From a virus: a stretch of DNA of 37,477 bases. The number at the start of each line of letters is the position of its first letter. Within the stretch, counting starts at the first letter, position 1. Where the stretch lies: IMG/VR virus record IMGVR_UViG_3300031232_000426, positions 1 to 37,477 of that record. One strand, given 5' to 3'. Under the pieces are notes generated by a model that had not been told where the DNA came from, searched no databases, and was given only the letters and a program-made list of their open reading frames with translations. Of this stretch, positions 8,462 through 15,914 are shown piece by piece. The position numbers and the translations under genes are program-made.

Positions 8462-8502
8462 CTCGTACGCTTCGCACTCACTCGACTGCGCTCCGCTACT
8501 TG

Positions 8503-9033
8503 TCAGCGCGGCAGCATCCGTCGGATCTCATGACCGATGCGGGAAACGATCGCAGCAACCCCGCGCTGCCACGCCGCCGCGCTGGTGTCCTTCACCAGTT
8601 CGCGTCCGATGTTCGGACCGTAGAGCCAGCGGATGGGAAGACGCTGCTTTGACATGCGGACGAAGGCGCGACCGAAGCCCGTGATGACGAAGGCGTGCCG
8701 GAAGATCCGTCGCTTGTTCCACGGCGCGGCCGATACGCCCCTGATCCGTTGAACACCGCCGAACCAGGCGATGTTGGTTTCGTCGCCGCGCGCCTTGAGC
8801 CGGTAGGTTAGCGTTGCTGGCGTCGAACGGATCGTCGCCATTGCCTTGTCGATCGCGCCGTATTTGATGCCGATCTGCTTAGCGAGTGCACGCTTGACCT
8901 GCGTTCGCCCCTTGTCGCCTTCGTGATTGAGCGCCCGGGACATTGCGATCCGTGCTTGGCCTTCACCGAGTGCGGAAAGCTGATTGCCGAATTTGGCGAG
9001 CACCTGGTCCTTGGCGTTGATCAGCAGTCTCAT
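8503..9033 (-). CDS. Phage minor tail protein Z-like (GPZ family)
   Basis: This 176-residue protein starts MRLLINAKDQVLAKFGNQLS, contains ALNHEGDKGRTQVKRALAKQ and ends with GHEIRRMLPR. This pattern (ARxAMSRALN...TxVxRALA) and length match the lambda gpZ-like minor tail protein family, which helps complete the tail tube for joining to the head. The gene stands alone between two palindromic repeats rather than in a tail gene cluster, which is unusual. Other tail genes may lie beyond the left edge, or this may be a displaced leftover. Confidence 0.8.
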   Translation of the reverse strand: MRLLINAKDQVLAKFGNQLSALGEGQARIAMSRALNHEGDKGRTQVKRALAKQIGIKYGAIDKAMATIRSTPATLTYRLKARGDETNIAWFGGVQRIRGVSAAPWNKRRIFRHAFVITGFGRAFVRMSKQRLPIRWLYGPNIGRELVKDTSAAAWQRGVAAIVSRIGHEIRRMLPR

Positions 9034-9105
9034 CGGGAGATGCCGCTCCTCACGACCGTCGCCATCATGCCAATTGAGATAGCAATTTCGCCCCGTTTTG
9101 TCCGC

Positions 9106-9134
9106 GCGAAAAGTGTTCGCCGAACACTTTTCGC
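9106..9134. repeat. Long near-perfect DNA palindrome upstream of the gpZ-like gene
   Basis: The 14-base arms GCGAAAAGTGTTCG (9106-9119) and CGAACACTTTTCGC (9121-9134) are perfect reverse complements around one base. The element lies 73 bases upstream of the gpZ-like start. It shares ACACTTTTCGCT with the palindrome at 8436-8461, so the pair brackets the gene. It may be a REP-type mobile repeat or a transcription terminator for the gene ending at 9292. Confidence 0.6.
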
Positions 9135-9291
9135 TTGGCTTCGCTGCGTTGGCAGGAAGTAGCGCGAACAGCAGAGGGCTAGGCCCGAAACTTCACACTA
9201 GCGGAAGCATCTCATGAAGATCTGGCCTCAAATTGAAGCCCGGCAAAGCTCGCGAGATCCGGAATTCGCGAGCGATGGCGCGAAGGTTTTT

Positions 9292-10851
9292 TCAATCACT
9301 GGCCTCGCCATCAACCGCAACCTCGCGGCCGCCCCTGGCCTTGCCGCGCAGCACCACCTCGTTGTCGCCGCGAAACGAGAGCGAGAACTGCAGCTGCTCG
9401 CCCAAGCCCACATACTGCAGATCTATCGAGAACGTATCACCGCTCACCCAAGTCCCCTTCACCGCACGCAACCCGAAGGAGGTCGGCTCGGACTTGCGAT
9501 ATAGACCGTCTAGGCCGATCGGTCCGCGCATGCGGATCACGGGATCAATTGGATTGTGCGTATCGATCTGGATGGCGTAGCTCGACGCGTCCGTGAACGA
9601 CAGCGAGATGGATCTGATATCAAGCGCGTTGCCGCCAAACCGATAGGTCTTGCCTGAAATTCTAGAGGCGATCTGGGGTGCCGGACCGACTTCAGTCGGC
9701 TTCTCGATCGAAACGTCGCTGACCGTGTCGGCAAGTAGACGACCGCTGTCGGCATTGGCCGGCAGTGGTCCGTCAGATTTAACCGCCTCGGAGATACCCT
9801 CAGCCATCCTTCGGAACGAACAGAAATCCCTCGCGGTCATTGCCGCCACGATGTCGAGACCAGGAAACACCATGATGACCTGGCAGTGGTACCCGACCGC
9901 CATGAAGACATGGCGGTCGGGTAGCGCCCAGAACTGGTTGCGGTAGGTCAGGCCAGGGTCGACCCTGGCATTCATGGGGATGGTAGCGTGATTGACGGTG
10001 TCGACCCATTCCTCCGGAAGGAGTTGTTGGCCCGCCCACTCACCACGGCGCAAGTAGAGATAACCAATCTTGGCCATGTCGTGCGGCCGCAGCGACAAGC
10101 CGAATCCTCCGATCGCCATGCCCTGCGGATCTCTGCGCCAGAACGGTGGTGCGATCCCGAGCGGACCGAGCAGCTTGGCATTAGCGTAGGTAAACGTAGC
10201 CGTCCCGGTTAGCTTGGCAACAATGGCAGAAAGCAGATGTGAATTGCCACTGTTATAATAGAATAGTTCCCCCGGCGCATGCGACGACATCGGGCGATCA
10301 AGAATGAACTTAACCCAGTCCGGGCTTCGCCGCATGTCGATCAGGGACTGCTGCCGGCCGCCTTCGAAGCCCTCGTCCCATTCGAGGCCCGAAGTCATGT
10401 CGAGGAGATGCTGGACGGTCATTGCCTTCTTGCGCTCGTCAACACCCGCGGCATCGCGGTCAGCAAGAAGGTCGAGAACCGGGCGGTCGAAACTGTCGAG
10501 AAGGCCATCCCTGCGCAGTATCGCGACAAGGCTGCTGACCACCGACTTGGTTGCAGAGTTGAGGTTGTGCGGGATGTCGGGAGTGTAAGGGACGTAGTAG
10601 GTGTCGAGCACGATGCGCCCATGACGCGTGATCAGAAGGCTGTCGAAACTCTTAGTCTTGCCGTAGGCGATGATCTTTGCCAGCTCGGTCGAATCCATGC
10701 CTTGTTCCTCAGGCGTGGACACCTCCCAGTCCGGAATTGGCCAGACCGCCGCCTCAGCGGCGCGCACATCCCGGTGTCCGAAGCAGGCCACCATGAAGAG
10801 CATGACGGCGCCGCGTACGTAATTGGCAAGGGCATCTCTCTTGTGGGGCAT
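9292..10851 (-). CDS. Secreted serine hydrolase, class C beta-lactamase family
   Basis: This 519-residue protein starts at the ATG at 10851, with GGAAG seven bases upstream; a TTG further up is less likely. Residues about 1-35 form a signal peptide (basic start, hydrophobic AVMLFMVACFG, AxA-type cleavage). The catalytic SxxK motif is S99-A-T-K102 and the second motif is YxN at 198-200. Such proteins are esterases, peptidases or beta-lactamase-like enzymes in the periplasm; this sequence does not show the substrate. The C-terminal 150 residues form a separate beta-rich domain. It interrupts phage modules and looks like a cargo (morphon) gene. No antibiotic resistance role is claimed. Confidence 0.9.
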   Translation of the reverse strand: MPHKRDALANYVRGAVMLFMVACFGHRDVRAAEAAVWPIPDWEVSTPEEQGMDSTELAKIIAYGKTKSFDSLLITRHGRIVLDTYYVPYTPDIPHNLNSATKSVVSSLVAILRRDGLLDSFDRPVLDLLADRDAAGVDERKKAMTVQHLLDMTSGLEWDEGFEGGRQQSLIDMRRSPDWVKFILDRPMSSHAPGELFYYNSGNSHLLSAIVAKLTGTATFTYANAKLLGPLGIAPPFWRRDPQGMAIGGFGLSLRPHDMAKIGYLYLRRGEWAGQQLLPEEWVDTVNHATIPMNARVDPGLTYRNQFWALPDRHVFMAVGYHCQVIMVFPGLDIVAAMTARDFCSFRRMAEGISEAVKSDGPLPANADSGRLLADTVSDVSIEKPTEVGPAPQIASRISGKTYRFGGNALDIRSISLSFTDASSYAIQIDTHNPIDPVIRMRGPIGLDGLYRKSEPTSFGLRAVKGTWVSGDTFSIDLQYVGLGEQLQFSLSFRGDNEVVLRGKARGGREVAVDGEASD

Positions 10852-11070
10852 GGGTCTTCCGGGCAAGGGAGGGTAAGGGCCGACCAGCGAGAACGATAGA
10901 TCTTACCAATCTCCGCGAGTGTACCAAAATCATTGTACTCTGGATATGACCGCTGATCGCAGGGCAATACTTGCTCAAGAAGCGGGCTTCCGTCTAGCAA
11001 TCGACAACCGGCGTTGCACCGCTTAGATTTTACGACCGCTCGCTCAGCCTTTCGGTCGATCCTCTTGCTT

Positions 11071-11514
11071 TCAGGTCTCGCTAGTCCGAAATCTTTCGAT
11101 CAGCCGGCGCCTGGACGCCTCCGGTCGTCCCCTCGCACCGCTCAGCCTCCAGGCGATGACGCAGAGAGCGTAGACCCAGCGTTGGTTGGCTGCAGTCCTG
11201 GCCAGCCCAACCTTCCAGCAGATCGCCTTCCAGCGTTCGCCGCTCGCCCGCATCCAGACGATCCTGGCGTCCTCGGGCTCGAGCCAGCGCAACCATTCGA
11301 GCGTCTGCTCCATGCGACTGATGGCATCCGGTGGAGGCGGCGGGCGTCGCATCCGTACTGGCTCTTGACCCACGAGATCGGAGAACTCCTTCATCATCGT
11401 TGGCCAGGTGTTGAAGTAGCCGGGCACGCGCAATCCTGGCAGCCGCTTCATGACATCGGCGGCATCGACAAAGCGCGCTTCGATCTCGGATGGCGTGAGC
11501 TGTTTCTCAGGCAT
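11071..11514 (-). CDS. DUF6362-like phage protein
   Basis: This 147-residue protein contains the typical pattern SRMEQTLEWLRWLEPEDARI followed by WKAICWKVGLARTAANQRW. The second stretch looks like a helix-turn-helix, so DNA binding is likely. It is the last gene of the early operon and overlaps the upstream small gene by eight bases. The family is common in rhizobial prophages and of unknown function; a role in phage gene control is inferred from the HTH only. Confidence 0.85.
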   Translation of the reverse strand: MPEKQLTPSEIEARFVDAADVMKRLPGLRVPGYFNTWPTMMKEFSDLVGQEPVRMRRPPPPPDAISRMEQTLEWLRWLEPEDARIVWMRASGERWKAICWKVGLARTAANQRWVYALCVIAWRLSGARGRPEASRRRLIERFRTSET

Positions 11515-11704
11515 TGCTTTCCTCCTTCGGCTTACGCTTGCCGTAGAGCTTGGTGCCGAGCTGATTGATCAGCTCACGCTCGGGCCAGCTCAGGCGGTGA
11601 TCGTCGAGGCTCACGACGAGGATGTTCTGCTCGTGCCAGCCCTCGTGCTTGACCTTGTCCGCGGACCGGCGCTCTCCGCCGAAACCCCTGGGTGTCCACC
11701 TCAT
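11507..11704 (-). CDS. Small phage protein of unknown function
   Basis: This 65-residue protein contains HEGWHEQNILVVSLDDHRLS and ends with a basic tail (GTKLYGKRKPKEESNA). Its ATG overlaps the TSCPD-like gene's stop as ATGA, and its 3' end overlaps the DUF6362-like gene by eight bases, so it is translated as part of the early operon. The DDHRLSWPERELINQLG stretch looks like a short helix pair that could bind DNA or a partner protein. No family is recognised. Confidence 0.7.
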   Translation of the reverse strand: MRWTPRGFGGERRSADKVKHEGWHEQNILVVSLDDHRLSWPERELINQLGTKLYGKRKPKEESNA

Positions 11705-12018
11705 GGCTGATCCTCCAGAGCGAGGAGATCAGCCAGAGCTCCGATAATGGAGGCCGGGGCATTGCCGTTGCCGAGCCGTCCCATGCTTGCGGCCAGTGCA
11801 GCCGGCTCGACGCCGTGCTGAAGCAACAGCGAGAGCGCCACGCAGGCGTCATTGAGGATGCCGTCCATAGTCGAGCCGTTCTTGGCGCCATGGGTGAACA
11901 CCTCGCCGAGCCTGCCTGTTGAACGATCGAATCCGATCGTGACGGAGTACGATCTGCTGTCGTGGACCAACTCCATGGTGACGCACGGACGCCGGTCGGG
12001 AAGCCGCTGCCGGATCAT
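11701..12018 (-). CDS. TSCPD-like (ribonucleotide-reductase-related) phage protein
   Basis: This 105-residue protein contains GRLGEVFTHGAKNGSTMDGI followed by CVALSLLLQHGVEPAALAASMG. This matches the fold signature of the TSCPD domain, known mainly as the C-terminal domain of vitamin B12-dependent ribonucleotide reductase. Here it is a free-standing protein without the cysteine-rich metal site, a form common in rhizobial phages. A role in nucleotide metabolism is possible but not shown. It overlaps both neighbours by four bases (ATGA), within the replication operon. Confidence 0.8.
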   Translation of the reverse strand: MIRQRLPDRRPCVTMELVHDSRSYSVTIGFDRSTGRLGEVFTHGAKNGSTMDGILNDACVALSLLLQHGVEPAALAASMGRLGNGNAPASIIGALADLLALEDQP

Positions 12019-12584
12019 CGCACGCCTCCCTGGGTAGCGATGGACCAGAGCAGGATCGCCAGCGCATCAGCCTCGTTGTCATCGACAGGCGCAAATCCCT
12101 TGGCTTTCACCGCGGCAATGACGGCGGCCTTGTCGGCATTGCCCTTGCCGGTGATGAAGCGCTTGATGGTGCCGACCGGAACGCCCTGGTAAGCGATCCC
12201 GCGCTGCTCGCACCAGGAGCTGAGCGTGGCGAGGAAGCCGCCATAGAGATGCGCGGCATCAGTGCCGGCATGCCGCCGGACTTCCTCGAAGTAGATTGCG
12301 CGCAGACCGGTCGGCTCGGTGGCCATACCATCGAGCCATCCACGAAAGCGCAGGTACCGGATGCCACCCCCATCGTAGCGGCTTGGACGGAACGAGACGG
12401 TTCCGCTTTCGATCGGGCCCTCGGCGAGCTTCATCGCCCATCCGGTCGTGGTGCCGAGATCGAGTGCGAGCACGGACGATTGCTGCGGTTCGGGTGGTTG
12501 CAGTTTTCGGAGCAGGACTGGTGCTGTTTCAGGCAAGGCGAGGTCGGTCGCGGCGCCAGAGGCGCGCGTTGCTGCTGTCATCAT
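12015..12584 (-). CDS. RuvC-like Holliday junction resolvase of phage type
   Basis: This 189-residue protein has an RNase H-fold core. Asp42 lies in VLALDLGTTTGWA (first acidic residue), Glu100/Glu101 in IYFEE (second), and Asp168-Asp173 in VDDNEADALA (last acidic pair). Residues 136-160 (VPVGTIKRFITGKGNADKAA) match the conserved basic loop of the family. Such enzymes cut branched DNA made during phage replication and recombination. The N-terminal 35 residues are a poorly ordered extension. AGGAAA precedes the start, and the downstream gene is coupled by ATGA. Confidence 0.9.
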   Translation of the reverse strand: MMTAATRASGAATDLALPETAPVLLRKLQPPEPQQSSVLALDLGTTTGWAMKLAEGPIESGTVSFRPSRYDGGGIRYLRFRGWLDGMATEPTGLRAIYFEEVRRHAGTDAAHLYGGFLATLSSWCEQRGIAYQGVPVGTIKRFITGKGNADKAAVIAAVKAKGFAPVDDNEADALAILLWSIATQGGVR

Positions 12585-12656
12585 GATGTTTTCCTGAGGT
12601 TACGTGAGTGCGGGATGCGAGCGCTTTCCGGCGCTCGGTCTGGTCACTTCACGAGG

Positions 12657-12845
12657 TCAGGGAGGTGGTCGGGCCCAACAAGAATTTGAGCCACCAAGGC
12701 CACTGAAGAAATCGAGGTGGCTGCAGCTAAACCATTGATGGATTAGGGTAGAAGCCAGCGTGGCCACCAAAGCCACCTCTAAACATAAGATTCTACGCGC
12801 GACCCCTGCCACATTTGTGGCAGTCGTATTTCCATGGTTCTTCAT
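12657..12845 (-). CDS. Tiny coupled ORF with VAxxA repeats
   Basis: This 62-residue frame starts at an ATG overlapping the previous tiny ORF's stop (ATGA at 12842-12845). It contains LEVALVATLASTLI, then a Cys/Ser/Pro-rich tail. The coupling signal is the main reason to list it, because the product resembles no known protein. Much of its sequence may instead be dictated by the 9-base DNA repeats it contains. Function unknown. Confidence 0.3.
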   Translation of the reverse strand: MKNHGNTTATNVAGVARRILCLEVALVATLASTLIHQWFSCSHLDFFSGLGGSNSCWARPPP

Positions 12846-12992
12846 TTTGCGGTGGCCCCAGTGGCCTCGCTGGCTTCGACCTTTCCTGCCAATGACTTAA
12901 CTTGTGCCACCGCATTTTCAGCAGTGGCCTCGATGGCCCTGATTTTGGGACTTCGGGCGCAAATCGGGGCCATTGGAGCCACCGGAGCCACC
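12690..12992. repeat. Clusters of 9-base-period GCCACC repeats between primase and resolvase genes
   Basis: Five clusters repeat a GCCACCNNN-type unit: 12690-12703, 12763-12777, 12852-12874 (as GTGGCC on the given strand), 12924-12938 and 12969-12992. Each has two or three units at 9-base spacing. Some clusters encode Val-Ala-x tripeptides on the minus strand, while the one at 12690 falls in another frame (reading as Gly/Leu/Gly). The repeat is therefore more likely maintained as DNA than as protein. Position beside the replication genes suggests an origin or protein-binding iterons, which is inference. Confidence 0.65.
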
Positions 12993-13024
12993 TGCGATTG
13001 GATGGAGCAGGGAATAGCGCTCAT
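12842..13024 (-). CDS. Small coupled ORF, VAPVAPMAP-type repeat peptide
   Basis: This 60-residue frame begins at an ATG overlapping the primase stop codon as ATGA and ends with another ATGA overlap. It reads MSAIPCSIQSQVAPVAPMAP, then AIEATAENAVAQVKSLAG. Short Val-Ala-Thr/Pro-rich frames after Toprim-DUF927 genes recur, to my recollection, in alphaproteobacterial prophages, but no function is known. The middle is helical and Ala-rich. Real translation is plausible from the double coupling, though the 9-base DNA repeats could explain the composition. Confidence 0.5.
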   Translation of the reverse strand: MSAIPCSIQSQVAPVAPMAPICARSPKIRAIEATAENAVAQVKSLAGKVEASEATGATAK

Positions 13025-15903
13025 TGTTCGTCCTCACCATCAACCTGCGATCCCTGCCACGCCGAGCGCCGGCCGAACTCCTGGCGCTTCAGCGCGTAGG
13101 CATCGATCCGGCCGACTTCGGGCACGTGCCGGACCGTTGCACGCTTGTTGTTGTGCCGCTTGGCGAGCAGATCGCGGTCGATCAGCGCCTTGACGATCTG
13201 CTGGGCTTTCAGCGTCTCGCCTGAGGCCTCGCGCAGCCGCTGCACCGGCAGATAGATCGCGGTCGCGTCGTACCAGGCGACGGCCTCGCGGTTGTTGAGC
13301 TTGTGGTCAAACCCGGCAGCGCCAACGTCGACCGACTTGATGGTGACGTCCCAGCGCTCCGCGATCCAGGCACGAATGTTGGCAATGGCCTGCTCATCTG
13401 GAACGAGCGCATCGGCATCGGAGGACCGGGTAAAGCGGTCCCAGCCCCACTGGACCGCGCCGTCGAGATCAATCGACCACGGCAGCAGGTCGAAATCCTG
13501 CGCCAGGCGGCCCGCCACCAGCGGCAGCGCCAGGCAGGTCGCGGCGCGCAGACGTGCTGCGTCTGCCGTCGGGCCCGCGAGCTTGCGGGCGGCGTCGATG
13601 ATCTCCTCGCGCAGCGCGTCCGGCGCATGGTGGCGCTTGCGCTCGATCAATTTGGAGACGAACGCCGGGCCGGCATGACCATGGTTCTTCTCGACGCCGG
13701 CAATGGTGCGCATCAGCTCGGTGGGGACATGGCGATCAACGTCGGTGACATCGACGTCAACGATGCGTACCGCCATGCCGGCGATCCAGGAGGCGCCGTC
13801 GGCCTTCACCTTCTCCTCCAGCGAGCACTCGCTCGACAGCACGGCATAGGTCGACCAGGCATAGCGCTGTTTCAGCGCCGCGCCGGCGGTGAGCCGCGCC
13901 TTGCCCTGACCGCCGGCAATGGCGTAGATCAGCCGCGCAACAGCCCGACCGTCAGCATGGGCCAGTTCGTCAAGTGCGAGCACCGTTCCTGACGCGGCCT
14001 GGGCAAAGACCTCGACCGCGTTCTCCGTCGACCGCATCGATTGCAGCAGGCCGGCGCCGATCGACGGCGAGGTCCAGGCCGACACAGCCAGACGCTGCGC
14101 CGTTGTCTTGCCACTCGATGAAAGACCAGAGAGGTTGATGCCGCAGCTATCGAGACCGGCCAGCGATTGCACGACGCCGGCAAAGCCGCTGAGCACGCCC
14201 AGCAGGAAATGTGGACAGCCCCTGACTTCGGCTGCCGCTGCGACCGCTTCCTTCCAACCCTGGAGCGTGCCCCGCGTGACCACGCCAAACCGCTCCGCGG
14301 TCGCCAGTTCAAGGCGTGCCTCGTCGCCGCTGATGGCCAGCCCGCTCGGAGTGACGAACAGCGGATGATCCCTGCCTTCGACCCGGTGCCATCCCGGCCG
14401 GGACACGACCACAATCTCGTCCGCAGGGTCCGCGGCCTTGAGGATCTGCACCGCAAGGTTATCGCCGTCGCTTTCGGTGCGCAGGCCCGCCGCAAACAGC
14501 GCGCCCTTGATTTCACTGGCGCCGACCCGGGCCAGCGACGCACGGTCGAAATCGACGGCGCGGACGCGGTCATCCATGGCTTCGACATGGACGCGAAGCC
14601 CAAAGGCCTCTTCATGATCCATGTAGCGCAGGCGTGCGACCGGACCGAACGGTGTCGCGACGGCTTCCCAGCGATCCTGCCCACGCCTGTCCTTGCCGGC
14701 GTTCTTGTAGACCCGCACTGAGCCGTCGCTGGCATTGCGATACTCGAGCAGCAGGTTCTCCAGACGCGGCAGCGGATACAGCTTCCTGGTCTCCTCAATC
14801 GTTCTGCCGGTCGACACGGGGCCTTCGATGATGGAAGACGCGAGCACCGGAGACGCCGGCACGAACTCCGTTGCGGTCGTCAGGACCGCGCGGACACCTT
14901 TTTCGCCGTCAGCCGCGAGAACATCGGCAAAGTCCGTGTCGACCCGAGGCGGCATTACGAGCCAGACGCGTCGTCCCTCGGCAATGAGCCGCTCGGCCAA
15001 CCGTTCGGCGGCCTTGAGGCCCGCTCCGTTGGCATCATGGTCGGCGGCGATCAGGATTTCCTGGATGGCGGTCGGCAGCTGGCATTCGGCGAGATGACCT
15101 GAGGCGATGGCTGCCCAGACCGGCAAGTCTGGGCGAGCGGTCCGGATCGCGAGCGCGGTCTCGATGCCCTCTGCAACGACGACGAAGCTCTTGGCTGGAA
15201 ACAGCCTGATCGCGCCGCCGCGGATGGTTCCCAGTGACTTCTTTGCATTATCCAGCGCGGCCTTTGCGGGCGATACTGGATCGAGCCAAGTGCGGTGCAA
15301 GCCGGCCGGATCACCGTTGACGTCCCGGACGATCGCAATCAGCGCCGGATATCCCGCACGGGTCTGGAAATGCGCGAGGTCGGGATGAAACAGCAGATCC
15401 TCGACATGCGTCGCGTCCAGACCGCGCGCCCGGAGGTATGCTTCGCCATGGCTGCCAGCCAGCGGCGCAGTGCGCGAGAGGATGAAGGCAATATCTCGCT
15501 CCGTCGCTCCTTCGGAGGGAGACCGCGCCTGCCTGGGGCTGGCGCTGCCGGTTGAGCGATGCGGCAAATTTCCCGCAAGTTCTGCGGCGAACGACAGCAG
15601 CGCTCGACCCTCGAAGCCCGTGGCTTCGGCGATGGTCGACAGCGGTCCGCCGCCGACATTGCCATCGAATTCGAACCAATCACCGGCATGCGGCCCCTTA
15701 AGATGCACAACGCACGAGCCGGCTTTCCGCGGGGCATCGCCGCGGATGTTTGCCAGCCGCAGGACATCGTCGACCTTGCACCCGTTTGGAAACAGCCGGG
15801 GTGCCCAGGCGTGCACGGTCTGGCGCAGGGCCGCACTAAGCGCGTCGAGGTCGATCGGTGGCTGATCGATGATTTGCGGGCCGGCCTGGTTGAAATCATA
15901 CAT
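13021..15903 (-). CDS. Phage primase-helicase: Toprim plus DUF927 domains
   Basis: The 960-residue product starts at the ATG at 15903, with GAGGA ten bases upstream; a TTG at 15918 would overlap the helicase stop. The N-terminal 120 residues resemble a primase zinc/DNA-binding-like region (HLKGPHAGDWFEFDG). A Toprim domain follows, with Glu in VVVAEGIETALAI and the DxD-like ILIAADHDANG (residues about 240-290). The C-terminal half is DUF927, a helicase-like ATPase with Walker A GLSSSGKT near residue 595 and Walker B-like VLALDELAHAD further on. It would prime and unwind DNA for element replication. Confidence 0.93.
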   Translation of the reverse strand: MYDFNQAGPQIIDQPPIDLDALSAALRQTVHAWAPRLFPNGCKVDDVLRLANIRGDAPRKAGSCVVHLKGPHAGDWFEFDGNVGGGPLSTIAEATGFEGRALLSFAAELAGNLPHRSTGSASPRQARSPSEGATERDIAFILSRTAPLAGSHGEAYLRARGLDATHVEDLLFHPDLAHFQTRAGYPALIAIVRDVNGDPAGLHRTWLDPVSPAKAALDNAKKSLGTIRGGAIRLFPAKSFVVVAEGIETALAIRTARPDLPVWAAIASGHLAECQLPTAIQEILIAADHDANGAGLKAAERLAERLIAEGRRVWLVMPPRVDTDFADVLAADGEKGVRAVLTTATEFVPASPVLASSIIEGPVSTGRTIEETRKLYPLPRLENLLLEYRNASDGSVRVYKNAGKDRRGQDRWEAVATPFGPVARLRYMDHEEAFGLRVHVEAMDDRVRAVDFDRASLARVGASEIKGALFAAGLRTESDGDNLAVQILKAADPADEIVVVSRPGWHRVEGRDHPLFVTPSGLAISGDEARLELATAERFGVVTRGTLQGWKEAVAAAAEVRGCPHFLLGVLSGFAGVVQSLAGLDSCGINLSGLSSSGKTTAQRLAVSAWTSPSIGAGLLQSMRSTENAVEVFAQAASGTVLALDELAHADGRAVARLIYAIAGGQGKARLTAGAALKQRYAWSTYAVLSSECSLEEKVKADGASWIAGMAVRIVDVDVTDVDRHVPTELMRTIAGVEKNHGHAGPAFVSKLIERKRHHAPDALREEIIDAARKLAGPTADAARLRAATCLALPLVAGRLAQDFDLLPWSIDLDGAVQWGWDRFTRSSDADALVPDEQAIANIRAWIAERWDVTIKSVDVGAAGFDHKLNNREAVAWYDATAIYLPVQRLREASGETLKAQQIVKALIDRDLLAKRHNNKRATVRHVPEVGRIDAYALKRQEFGRRSAWQGSQVDGEDEQ

Positions 15904-15914
15904 CTGATATGTCC

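Larger units (their letters stand above)
8144..8502. other. Intergenic region between methylase and tail-protein genes
   Basis: No credible gene is visible in these 359 bases. The stretch is AT-rich next to the methylase start and would hold its promoter on the minus strand. It contains repeated AAACCCAA elements, a 16-base GC-only palindrome (8301-8316) and the palindrome TGTACCGGTACA (8441-8452). Confidence 0.6.

Noticed and set aside
9292-10851. Beta-lactamase with a resistance role
   Set aside because: The SxxK and YxN motifs are shared by esterases and peptidases of the same fold, and nothing in the sequence points to antibiotic hydrolysis.
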